Shown here: piece by piece, positions 1-6,896 of the stretch
Layout of the letters: each line of letters starts with the position of its first letter
Numbering within the stretch: position 1 is the stretch's first letter
Assembly: GCA_020217115.1 (NCBI GenBank)
Contig: JAIWOA010000090.1
Span: 1 to 17,510, forward strand
From: Calditerrivibrio sp.
GTDB taxonomy: Bacteria > Chrysiogenota > Deferribacteres > Deferribacterales > Calditerrivibrionaceae
Direction: 5' to 3'
DNA: 17,510 nucleotides
Notes under the pieces: generated by a model
The model's input: only the letters and a program-made list of their open reading frames with translations
Told to the model about the DNA's origin: nothing
The model's database searches: none
Translations under genes and position numbers: made by a program

Positions 1-234
1 AATGGTGGATTTGTACTAAAAAAATCACCATCTTCAATAACACTTTATGATATTGTGTCAGTAACCGAAAGCTCACTAAATATTTTTGAATGCAAAAAAT
101 ATATTGGGAATAACTGTAGTTTTGGAAATATCCTCGATTCTATAAACACAAAATTTATAGAAACATTAAAATCTATAACACTTGAAGATATATTAAAAAC
201 TAACAACATAGATATCACGAATTTTGTGATATAA
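1..234 (+). CDS. Rrf2-family transcriptional regulator, C-terminal part (5' end outside window)
   Basis: Frame 1 is open from the first base to a TAA at 232-234, giving 77 residues. It begins NGGFVLKKSP, which fits the wing of the Rrf2 winged helix (consensus GGF/Y-x-L), continues with an ITLYDIV segment and ends with the family's ITLEDIL motif. Rrf2 proteins are dimeric DNA-binding repressors; IscR and NsrR carry an Fe-S cluster on three cysteines, whereas CymR controls cysteine metabolism. Here two cysteines are visible, spaced C-X7-C (about residues 35 and 43 of the fragment), where IscR has three at C-X5-C-X5-C. Only 18 bases separate its stop from the metY ATG, so co-transcription is likely, and a CymR-like role in sulfur amino acid control is inferred from this context. 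The missing N-terminus (DNA-recognition helix) prevents closer assignment. Confidence 0.85.
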   Translation, partial: NGGFVLKKSPSSITLYDIVSVTESSLNIFECKKYIGNNCSFGNILDSINTKFIETLKSITLEDILKTNNIDITNFVI

Positions 235-242
235 AACTTTAT

Positions 243-247
243 GGAGG
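243..247 (+). promoter_or_regulatory. Ribosome binding site that fixes the metY start
   Basis: A GGAGG sits 5 bases before the ATG at 253. An upstream in-frame ATG at 241 overlaps this site and has no Shine-Dalgarno of its own, so 253 is the better start. Confidence 0.8.
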
Positions 248-252
248 AAAAA

Positions 253-1536
253 ATGAAAGGATTAGAGTCTTTACTGCTTCACCATGGTTACACACCTGAC
301 AACACAGGTGCAAGAGCTGTACCAATTTACCAGACATCATCCTATGAATTCAAATCAACAGAACATGCAGCAAACCTTTTTGCATTAAAGGAGCCAGGGT
401 TCATATATACAAGATTGATGAATCCTACCCAGGATGTCTTAGAAAAAAGATTGGCGGCTTTGTATGGTGGAACATCTGCACTGGCGGTATCTTCAGGTCA
501 GACAGCAATAAGTTACTCAATATTAAATATTACACGACCAGGTGATAATATAGTAAGTACATCCTTTCTCTACGGTGGCACATATAATCTATTCAAATAT
601 ACAATGAAGAAATTGTGCAGAGAGGTAAGATTTGTTAATACTGGCAATATATCAGAAGTCAAAAATGCAATAGATAAAAATACAAAAGCAATCTATATCG
701 AAAGTATAGGAAATCCAAAAAATAATGTAAATGACTATTCTGAATTGTCAAAATTGGCAAAAGAGTTTGGAATACCATTGATAGTTGACAATACAGTCTC
801 ACCTTACATCCTCAATCCTTTTGAATATGGAGCTGACATTATTGTAAAATCACTTACTAAATTCACCACAGGCAATGGAACAAGTATAGGTGGAGCAATT
901 ATTGAAAAAGGTGACTTCAATTGGAATAATGGGAATTTCCCAGAGATGACAGAAGAGGATGAGTCGTATCATGGTTTAAAATATTGGGATACCTTTGGAT
1001 GGCATGACAATGCAGCAATAAAAGGTGTTATTTTTACAATAAAAATAAGACTACAGCTACTAAGGGATATTGGTGCTTGCATAAGCCCATTTAATTCATT
1101 TTTAATAATAGAAGGTTTAGAAACATTGCCTTTAAGAATGAAAAAACATTGCGAAAATGCACAGAATGTAGCAGAATTTTTATCAAAACATCCCAATGTT
1201 TCATGGGTAAACTATCCAGGCTTAGAATCACACCCTGACCATGGAAATGCCAAAAAATATCTGAAAGGGAATTATGGAGCTATAATAGGATTTGGAGTAA
1301 AAGGTGGATATGAAGCAGGTAAAAAATTTATAAATTCTTTAAAAATGATATGCCATCTGGCAAACATAGGGGATGCCCGATCTCTTGTTATACATCCTGC
1401 AAGCACAACTCATCAACAACTTTCAAAGGATGATCTAATAAAGTCTGGAGTAAGTGAAGATTTTATAAGGCTATCTGTAGGGATAGAGAACGTAGATGAC
1501 ATAATAGAAGATATAGATACTGCACTGAGGGCTTAG
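253..1536 (+). CDS. metY: O-acetylhomoserine sulfhydrylase (O-acetylhomoserine aminocarboxypropyltransferase)
   Basis: PLP-dependent Cys/Met-metabolism enzyme that condenses O-acetylhomoserine with sulfide to homocysteine in direct-sulfhydrylation methionine synthesis; cytoplasmic, tetrameric in the family. The 427-residue length (ATG 253) matches the family. Visible hallmarks are [15 protein letters not shown] near the N-terminus, the [15 protein letters not shown] motif, the SSGQTA loop, the VDNT PLP aspartate region, and [15 protein letters not shown] carrying the Schiff-base lysine (K203 from ATG 253). The C-terminal half has the expected [11 protein letters not shown] and LSVGIE motifs. 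The usual GGHGT after the lysine reads TGNGT here, a modest variation. It follows an Rrf2 regulator by 18 bases and precedes cysK by 3 bases, so it lies in a sulfur assimilation operon. Cystathionine gamma-synthase or MetZ is less likely, because of the long insertion after the lysine typical of MetY. Confidence 0.95.
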   Translation: MKGLESLLLHHGYTPDNTGARAVPIYQTSSYEFKSTEHAANLFALKEPGFIYTRLMNPTQDVLEKRLAALYGGTSALAVSSGQTAISYSILNITRPGDNIVSTSFLYGGTYNLFKYTMKKLCREVRFVNTGNISEVKNAIDKNTKAIYIESIGNPKNNVNDYSELSKLAKEFGIPLIVDNTVSPYILNPFEYGADIIVKSLTKFTTGNGTSIGGAIIEKGDFNWNNGNFPEMTEEDESYHGLKYWDTFGWHDNAAIKGVIFTIKIRLQLLRDIGACISPFNSFLIIEGLETLPLRMKKHCENAQNVAEFLSKHPNVSWVNYPGLESHPDHGNAKKYLKGNYGAIIGFGVKGGYEAGKKFINSLKMICHLANIGDARSLVIHPASTTHQQLSKDDLIKSGVSEDFIRLSVGIENVDDIIEDIDTALRA

Positions 1537-1539
1537 ATT

Positions 1540-2484
1540 ATGAATAATTTTGAAAGATATTACCAGACATTTGGCAATACTCCAATAATACCCCTTAACA
1601 ATATAGGCAAAGGGGTAAATGGAAAAATTTTTGGGAAGTTGGAAAGTAGAAATCCAGCGTTCTCCGTAAAAGATAGAATAGCCTATGCAATGATTACTGA
1701 TGCAATACGAGATGGTAGACTCAAACAGGGTATGGAGATTATAGAACCCACCAGTGGCAATACCGGAATAGCTTTATCTATGGTGGGGGGATCTTTAGGA
1801 TACAAAGTAACCCTTACAATGCCAGAATCTATGAGCATAGAAAGAAGATCACTGATGAAGATGTTTGGCGCCAATATTATTTTGACACCAGCAGAAAAGG
1901 GGATGAAGGGAGCTATAGATATGGCAAATGAGATGATATCTTCAGAACCTTCAAGATATTTCCTACCTTCCCAATTTGATAATCCATCAAATCCCACAAT
2001 ACATGAATCGACAACAGGGCCAGAAATATTTAGAGATATGATGGGGGAGATAGATTTTTTTGTAGCTGGAGTTGGTACTGGTGGAACAATTTCTGGAACA
2101 TCAAGATTTTTAAAAAAGTCAACCTCTGGAAGGTTAAAAAGTGTAGCTGTGGAACCAGCCAAAAGCCCTGCAATTACTAAATTTTTAAACAAAGAACCGT
2201 ATACCCCAGCCCCTCATAAAATTCAAGGTATTGGAGCTGGCTTTATACCAAAAAATCTTGATTTAAGTTTAATTGATGAGGTAATTACAATAGATGATGA
2301 AGAGGCAATGGAGCATGCCAGGATCTTATCTAAAAAGGAAGGGATACTTGCAGGAATCTCAAGTGGAGCAAATCTGGCAGCAGCCATAAAAGTAGCAAGT
2401 AGATTAGAAAACAGAGACAAAAAGATAGTTTTTATAATCTGTGATACTGGAGAACGTTACCTTAGCACAGCTCTATTTCAATAG
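1540..2484 (+). CDS. cysK: Cysteine synthase A (O-acetylserine sulfhydrylase)
   Basis: Forms L-cysteine from O-acetylserine and sulfide with PLP; a soluble homodimer in the family. At 314 residues it has normal CysK length. Visible motifs: NPAFSVKDR with the Schiff-base lysine K44, PTSGNTG (70-76) that binds the substrate carboxylate, the glycine-rich GTGGTISG PLP-phosphate loop around residues 178-185, KIQGIGAGFIP, and GISSGAN followed by a terminal DTGERYLSTALF, characteristic of CysK rather than CysM or cystathionine beta-synthase. ATG 1540 is 3 bases after the metY stop, with GAGGG at 1527-1531 as ribosome binding site. With metY it lets the cell fix sulfide into both cysteine and homocysteine. 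The terminal residues YLSTALFQ lack the exact C-terminus known to dock SerA/CysE partners, so complex formation cannot be judged. Confidence 0.96.
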   Translation: MNNFERYYQTFGNTPIIPLNNIGKGVNGKIFGKLESRNPAFSVKDRIAYAMITDAIRDGRLKQGMEIIEPTSGNTGIALSMVGGSLGYKVTLTMPESMSIERRSLMKMFGANIILTPAEKGMKGAIDMANEMISSEPSRYFLPSQFDNPSNPTIHESTTGPEIFRDMMGEIDFFVAGVGTGGTISGTSRFLKKSTSGRLKSVAVEPAKSPAITKFLNKEPYTPAPHKIQGIGAGFIPKNLDLSLIDEVITIDDEEAMEHARILSKKEGILAGISSGANLAAAIKVASRLENRDKKIVFIICDTGERYLSTALFQ

Positions 2485-2501
2485 CTATATATAAATAAAA
2501 A

Positions 2502-2530
2502 TGGGTGGGAGATATTCAGTTTCCCACCCA
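2502..2530 (-). terminator. Intrinsic terminator of the SulP gene, possibly bidirectional
   Basis: A perfect 9-bp stem, TGGGTGGGA (2502-2510) with TCCCACCCA (2522-2530), closes an 11-base loop. On the - strand it lies 6 bases past the SulP stop and is followed by TTTTTATTTAT, a good U-tract. On the + strand, after cysK, the following bases are CAAAAG, so termination there would be weaker, although the hairpin sits just 17 bases past the cysK stop. Confidence 0.85.
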
Positions 2531-2536
2531 CAAAAG

Positions 2537-4108
2537 TTATAGATGTTTTTTGGCATGTTCCATTGCTTTATCCAAATCTGAAAATAGATGTTTTTCGTGT
2601 ATAACCTCAGTTATTCCCAATTTCCCCATGATATCAATAATTTCCTCTCTAGCATATATTATTACCTTGATCCCCTGATCATTCAAATTCAAAAACATAT
2701 CCTGCAAAGCAAATACGGCAGAAGAATCTATGAAAGGGACCTTGCTACAATCGAATAATACAACTTTTGTACCCAAAAGATCGTTACCTCTGTCAACAAC
2801 CTGTGTAGTAGAACCAAAGAAGAAAGGTCCATCGATAACAACAAACCTTATACCATCTTTTATATCTAAAATATTTTCCGCAGAACCCTGACCACTGATA
2901 TCAACGTTAAACTGCTTTGCCATCCTATAAGTTAACAAAATAGATGCAAAAACAAGACCAACCCCAACAGCAACTATAAGATCAACGAAAACCGTAAGGG
3001 CAAAAACAACAAACATAACTAAGACATCATGTTTTGGTGCAACTTTCAGCAATTTTAGAAACTTATAATCTATTATATCTACTCCAACTTTTATCAGAAT
3101 ACCAGCCAATAAAGCCATTGGAATATGGGAGGCATATTTGCCGAAACCGAGCAGAACAACCAGAAGAAAAACTGCATGTATCATCCCTGAAAGTCGTGTA
3201 GTACCTCCAGTTTTCACATTTATAACAGTTCTCATAGTGGCACCAGCTCCGGGGATTCCACCAAAAATACCAGCAAAGAAATTACCTATCCCCTGCCCTA
3301 TCAACTCCCTATTTGGATCATGCTTTGTCCTTGTAATTGAGTCAGCTACCAGCGATGTTAATAAAGAGTCTATAGCACCCAGTATAGACAAGCTCAAGGC
3401 AAAGGTAAATGCAACACTTATCAAATGTAAATCGATCTTAGGAATATTAACAGCAGGGAAACCTTTGGGTATATCCCCTATAGTTTGGAGATTAATATTA
3501 AAGTATGCCGTTATCGGAGTTATAACTAACAAAGCTAAAAGTGGTGTAGGAACAAACTTTGCTATTTTTTTTGGAGTTAAGTACAACACAATTAAAGTGG
3601 CAACAAATACAATAAGTGCATTTATATTAATATTGGAAATACTGTTCCCAAGACCTAATATTGTCATTATTGGTGAACCTTTTACAGGACTACCAATTGC
3701 AGGGTTTATTTGAAGTATAATAATAATGACACCTATACCTGTCATAAAACCTGAAACAACTGGGTACGGTATATACTTAATAAATATACCAGCCTTGACA
3801 ATACCAAGAATAATTTGAAAAATCCCAGCCAAACAAACAATTAAAACAATGGATGAAATATCCCCTTTTGTAGCAGCAACTATCGATGCCATCACAACTG
3901 TCATAGGACCTGTTGGTCCAGAAACTTGGGTTTTAGTTCCACCAAACAAAGCTGCAAAAAAGCCTAAAAATATAGCTCCATACAATCCAGCCTTTGCACC
4001 CATACCACTTGCAACCCCAAATGCCAGAGCAAGTGGCAGAGCTACAATCCCCGCAGTAATACCACCATAGATATCACCTTTAATGTTAGAAAAATTGTAT
4101 TTATTCAT
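2537..4108 (-). CDS. SulP family inorganic anion transporter with STAS domain
   Basis: Inner-membrane transporter of the SLC26/SulP family, 523 residues. Residues about 1-400 are a hydrophobic core with many transmembrane segments and the family signatures SGPTGPM (about 65-71) and GGIPGAGATMRT before NVKTGGTTRLSG. Residues about 415-510 form a STAS domain with VPFIDSSAV (D461-S463), the position of the conserved aspartate-serine loop in STAS proteins. The ATG at 4108-4106 is preceded by AGGGGG (4120-4115) at 6-base spacing. Family substrates include sulfate, bicarbonate and other anions. The convergent neighbours cysK and metY make sulfate or another sulfur anion tempting, but the gene is separately transcribed and the sequence alone does not settle the substrate; a BicA-like bicarbonate transporter is an equal possibility. 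A strong terminator follows the stop. Confidence 0.93.
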   Translation of the reverse strand: MNKYNFSNIKGDIYGGITAGIVALPLALAFGVASGMGAKAGLYGAIFLGFFAALFGGTKTQVSGPTGPMTVVMASIVAATKGDISSIVLIVCLAGIFQIILGIVKAGIFIKYIPYPVVSGFMTGIGVIIIILQINPAIGSPVKGSPIMTILGLGNSISNININALIVFVATLIVLYLTPKKIAKFVPTPLLALLVITPITAYFNINLQTIGDIPKGFPAVNIPKIDLHLISVAFTFALSLSILGAIDSLLTSLVADSITRTKHDPNRELIGQGIGNFFAGIFGGIPGAGATMRTVINVKTGGTTRLSGMIHAVFLLVVLLGFGKYASHIPMALLAGILIKVGVDIIDYKFLKLLKVAPKHDVLVMFVVFALTVFVDLIVAVGVGLVFASILLTYRMAKQFNVDISGQGSAENILDIKDGIRFVVIDGPFFFGSTTQVVDRGNDLLGTKVVLFDCSKVPFIDSSAVFALQDMFLNLNDQGIKVIIYAREEIIDIMGKLGITEVIHEKHLFSDLDKAMEHAKKHL

Positions 4109-4130
4109 TTAATACCCCCTTATTTTCCAA

Positions 4131-4156
4131 ATAATACTTATTTCTATTTGTGTCAA
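4131..4156 (-). promoter_or_regulatory. Candidate SulP promoter
   Basis: Reading the - strand, a consensus TTGACA (4156-4151) is followed by TATTAT (4136-4131) after only 14 bases; at the standard 17-base spacing the hexamer is a weaker TATTTG. An AACATGTT palindrome (4155-4162) overlaps the -35 box, and TTAATC is repeated in tandem just upstream (4177-4166). The -35 is convincing, the -10 assignment is not. Confidence 0.35.
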
Positions 4157-4244
4157 CATGTTTTTGATTAAGATTAACATAAGGTAAACAATTATTCTTA
4201 CCATTAACTATAAAATAAATTGGTTACTTTAAAATAGATAACTA

Positions 4245-4273
4245 TTGAAAATAATCCTTTTTTTATCTATAAT
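4245..4273 (+). promoter_or_regulatory. Near-consensus sigma70-type promoter, predicted leaderless
   Basis: TTGAAA (4245-4250), a 17-base spacer and a perfect TATAAT (4268-4273). The HAD gene ATG begins at 4280, six bases after the -10 box, where transcription would normally start. No Shine-Dalgarno lies between box and ATG. The simplest reading is an mRNA starting on or next to the A of the start codon. Confidence 0.75.
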
Positions 4274-4279
4274 GCAGCT

Positions 4280-4906
4280 ATGAATCTGATATTTGATCTT
4301 GACAATACTATTTACAGCAGCGAACGAGGAGTTTTAGAGGCCATCAACCAGAATATCAATAGGTTTATGGTAGAATATGCTGGGATAGAACGTAGCGAAG
4401 TTGATCTTCTCAGACAAAAATATAGGCAGGAGTATGGAGTTACACTAAGAGGGCTAATTCTTCATTATGGGATATCACCTGAAGATTATCTTGAATTCGT
4501 TCACAATATTGACTATTCAAGGCTGATAAGTAAAGACGAATCACTGTTCAATATTTTAAATAAATTACCAAACAAAAAATTTGTTTTTACAAACTCATCA
4601 AGGAAACATGCAGAAAATATTTTATCCCACCTTGGTATAAAAGAGTTTTTCAGCAAAATAATCTCCATAGAGGACACAAAGTATACACCAAAACCAAAAC
4701 CCTTGAGTTTTAAAATAATGCTTGAACAACTTGATGTTGAACCAGAAAAATCTTTCTTCTTTGATGATATGCCTGAAAATATAGAAACAGCTAAAAAACT
4801 TAAATTTAAAACTGTACTGATAGGTAAATCAGAACATTTTCCCAAAGCAGACTATACAATAAAAGATATATATGAAATTCAAAATATTGAGGAAATTATA
4901 CAATGA
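4280..4906 (+). CDS. HAD-superfamily hydrolase, pyrimidine 5'-nucleotidase-like
   Basis: Cytoplasmic phosphatase of the haloacid dehalogenase superfamily, 208 residues. All four HAD motifs are visible: motif I DLDNTIY with nucleophile D6 and acid/base D8; motif II FTNSS with T104; motif III lysine within PKPKP (K138 or K140); motif IV FFFDDMPEN with D162 and D163 for magnesium. The helical cap between motifs I and II (about 15-90) and the motif spelling resemble the Sdt1/YjjG pyrimidine 5'-nucleotidase branch, which dephosphorylates nucleoside monophosphates; substrate identity is inferred. The start is secure because motif I must lie within the first ten residues, and there is no ribosome binding site, consistent with the leaderless promoter just upstream. 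It heads an eight-gene run and overlaps the next gene by ATGA, so it probably shares the mRNA with the signalling genes, although its own role may be housekeeping. Confidence 0.88.
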   Translation: MNLIFDLDNTIYSSERGVLEAINQNINRFMVEYAGIERSEVDLLRQKYRQEYGVTLRGLILHYGISPEDYLEFVHNIDYSRLISKDESLFNILNKLPNKKFVFTNSSRKHAENILSHLGIKEFFSKIISIEDTKYTPKPKPLSFKIMLEQLDVEPEKSFFFDDMPENIETAKKLKFKTVLIGKSEHFPKADYTIKDIYEIQNIEEIIQ

Positions 4907-5463
4907 AAAACGATCTCCTAACTGTTTACAGCTACTTCTCCCACAATTTTAGAACATGTACCTCTACAATAGTTGCTACAATAGAGGCTCTAAAAATGGA
5001 ATTGATTGATGTAAATAGTGATGAAATGAAGAGTATCTACGAATCATCATTTATTATGGATATACTTGATGTATGCCTAAACATATGTATCGATCACATT
5101 CTAAACTTAAATTCGAAGGCAAGCGATTATGATTTAAATATAACAAATTTGATAAAGAAGTTTGTAGAAGAACAAAAGCAGCTAATAGAACTTAGCGAAC
5201 TGGAGGTTGAGATACCTGAAGAAGATTTTATAGTCAACAAAAATAGCTACATAATAAAAAATCTTCTCCAGATAATTTTATTTGAAGGTACAAAGAATGC
5301 AACCCATAAACTCAAAATAAAAATAGATGGCAAAACCATATTTATACAATTGAAAGACTCAAAAGATAACCCTAATGATATATTTGGTATATTCAAAAAT
5401 ATTTTTAAACAAAATGGGGTAAATTTTGAGTATAATAAAGATGAATACATATTGGAGTTTTAG
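4903..5463 (+). CDS. Degenerate histidine-kinase-like protein, candidate ChpT/Spo0B-type histidine phosphotransferase
   Basis: A 186-residue protein I do not recognise by name. Its first 70 residues look like a DHp hairpin: YFSHNFRT (11-18) resembles the histidine-kinase H-box SHELRTPL, placing a candidate phospho-acceptor at H14, followed by a second amphipathic helix (about 38-70). Residues about 75-186 have the size and strand pattern of a small HATPase-like fold, with NSYIIKNLLQIILFEGTKNA where an N-box would be. The G1 DxGxG box, ATP lid and G2 box are not visible, so ATP binding looks lost. This combination (histidine kept, ATP site lost) is what defines ChpT and Spo0B phosphotransferases. 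It overlaps the HAD gene by ATGA and its stop abuts the ATG of a single-domain receiver, the expected partner. GAGG at 4889-4892 is its likely ribosome binding site. The function is inference from fold-like pattern and context. Confidence 0.6.
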   Translation: MKNDLLTVYSYFSHNFRTCTSTIVATIEALKMELIDVNSDEMKSIYESSFIMDILDVCLNICIDHILNLNSKASDYDLNITNLIKKFVEEQKQLIELSELEVEIPEEDFIVNKNSYIIKNLLQIILFEGTKNATHKLKIKIDGKTIFIQLKDSKDNPNDIFGIFKNIFKQNGVNFEYNKDEYILEF

Positions 5464-5826
5464 ATGAAAATACTACTTGCAGATGATGAACTTAGACTTA
5501 GAAAAGTTGTTGTTTTACATCTAAAGAAATTTAACTTTGAGGTCATTGAGGCTAATAACGGTTTGCAGGCTGTAGAATTGGCAAAATCCAATAAGCCAGA
5601 TGTAATAGTACTTGACGTAATGATGCCTGAAATGGATGGCCTTGCTGCATGCAGGGAAATAAGAAGTATACCAGAATTTTCAGATACCCCCATTATCATG
5701 CTTACAGCAATGGCGACTGAAAATGATATACAGGCTGGTATAAAGTCTGGAGCTTCAACCTACATAACAAAACCCTTTAGTCCAAAAGAATTGGTGGATA
5801 AAATACAGGAGCTATCATCTAAATGA
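5464..5826 (+). CDS. Single-domain response regulator (CheY-like receiver)
   Basis: A stand-alone receiver of 120 residues with no output domain. The conserved features are all present: acidic pair D7-D8 for magnesium, phospho-acceptor D51 in VLDVMMPEMDG, T81 in MLTAMA, and K103 in the TKPF motif. It would be phosphorylated by a histidine kinase or phosphotransferase and act by protein contact. The gene starts directly after the stop of the DHp-like protein, with GGAG at 5454-5457, and overlaps the HDOD gene by ATGA, so a signal route from the upstream protein through this receiver to the downstream HDOD and SpoIIE proteins is plausible. The receiver assignment is firm; the partner assignment rests on context. 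Confidence 0.95.
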   Translation: MKILLADDELRLRKVVVLHLKKFNFEVIEANNGLQAVELAKSNKPDVIVLDVMMPEMDGLAACREIRSIPEFSDTPIIMLTAMATENDIQAGIKSGASTYITKPFSPKELVDKIQELSSK

Positions 5827-6896
5827 TAAATATTGCTTTTTTAGGCAATAAGTATATTAGTGATGAAATAAAAAGTTTACTAAGTGGTGATGCCATCCCT
5901 ACAACTACAACCAAAGCAGACATCTTTATATTATCAGTTGATTCAGCAAACGATTTAATCAATCAACCCAAAAGATTTGACAAACCAACCATCCTCTATA
6001 TAAAGAAAAATGATCCAAATTTAATATCCATAATAAAAAATTACAACTTCTCTGGTATTTTAACTGCTTCAATCTCTAAAGAAAATTTAATAAAAAAAAT
6101 AATGACAATTCCCGGTATGGAAAGTAATAAAAATATTGATGAACTTGAAATCTTGAAGAGTAAAATATTAGCAAAAGCAGAGAATATACCCCCATTACCT
6201 GTAGTTGCTCAAGAACTATTAAAACTTACACGAAGTGATGAAACGTCACTAAAACTGATTATCGAAAAGATAAAAACTGATCAGGGGATATCATCTAAGG
6301 TTTTGAAACTTATAAACTCACCCTTTTATGCTTTAAGAAAAGAGATATCTTCTATAGATCAGGCATCTATGCTTTTGGGGACAACCACAATAAAAAATAT
6401 TGTTTTATCAATTTCCATAGAGGAATTTTACAAAAAAAACTTTTCTCTTTACAAAACCACTGGAAACGAGCTATGGCAACACTCCCACGATACTGCGGTA
6501 ATAGCAGAATTTTTAGGTAAAAAATGTAAACTTGACCCGGATGCTTGTTACCTATCAGGATTGATGCACGATGTTGGGAAGATAGTTTTGGTGGATTTTC
6601 TATTAAAAGAGGTAGATGATTACAATGACGAAAAAAAACTTACAGGTACTACACATCAGGAGATAGCTTCAGTTATACTATCTAAGTGGGGAGTAAATAA
6701 AGATATTATCAATGCTGTACTTGAACATCACAACCTATCTGACAATATCTTTGAAAAGGTACTTTACTATTCAAATCAGATATCCCATAACATGAACGAT
6801 GAAGGTCTATTTGAAACCATTAAAAAAGAGCTAAAGATAAAAATAGATGACCTTTTATCTATTTTAGAGCATTTTAGAGATAGCAAACATGAATGA
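5823..6896 (+). CDS. HDOD domain protein with receiver-like N-terminal domain
   Basis: A 357-residue cytoplasmic signalling protein. Residues about 112-315 are an HDOD domain, starting at the typical IPPLPVVAQELLKL and containing KTDQGISSKVLKLINSPFY. The HD catalytic pair is intact (LMHDVGK, H249-D250), with further histidines at H220/H222 (QHSHDT) and H302-H303 (LEHH), so metal binding and hydrolase activity cannot be excluded; many HDOD proteins have lost these residues. Residues 1-100 form alternating strands and helices ending in ILTASISKENLIKKI, close to the end of a receiver domain, but no acidic pair or phospho-acceptor is obvious, so I read it as a degenerate receiver. It overlaps the upstream receiver gene by 4 bases and the downstream SpoIIE gene by 8. 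HDOD proteins often serve as scaffold or output modules in two-component and second-messenger pathways. Confidence 0.87.
   Translation: MINIAFLGNKYISDEIKSLLSGDAIPTTTTKADIFILSVDSANDLINQPKRFDKPTILYIKKNDPNLISIIKNYNFSGILTASISKENLIKKIMTIPGMESNKNIDELEILKSKILAKAENIPPLPVVAQELLKLTRSDETSLKLIIEKIKTDQGISSKVLKLINSPFYALRKEISSIDQASMLLGTTTIKNIVLSISIEEFYKKNFSLYKTTGNELWQHSHDTAVIAEFLGKKCKLDPDACYLSGLMHDVGKIVLVDFLLKEVDDYNDEKKLTGTTHQEIASVILSKWGVNKDIINAVLEHHNLSDNIFEKVLYYSNQISHNMNDEGLFETIKKELKIKIDDLLSILEHFRDSKHE

Noticed and set aside
241..252. Earlier metY start at 241
   Set aside because: It would place the Shine-Dalgarno inside the coding region and leaves the longer form without a ribosome binding site.
1683..2192. 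169-codon frame antisense to cysK
   Set aside because: No ribosome binding site or recognisable protein; a shadow of a strongly conserved gene on the other strand.
3138..3713. 191-codon frame antisense to the SulP gene, proline- and isoleucine-rich
   Set aside because: Its composition mirrors the membrane protein codons on the opposite strand; no start signal and no motif.
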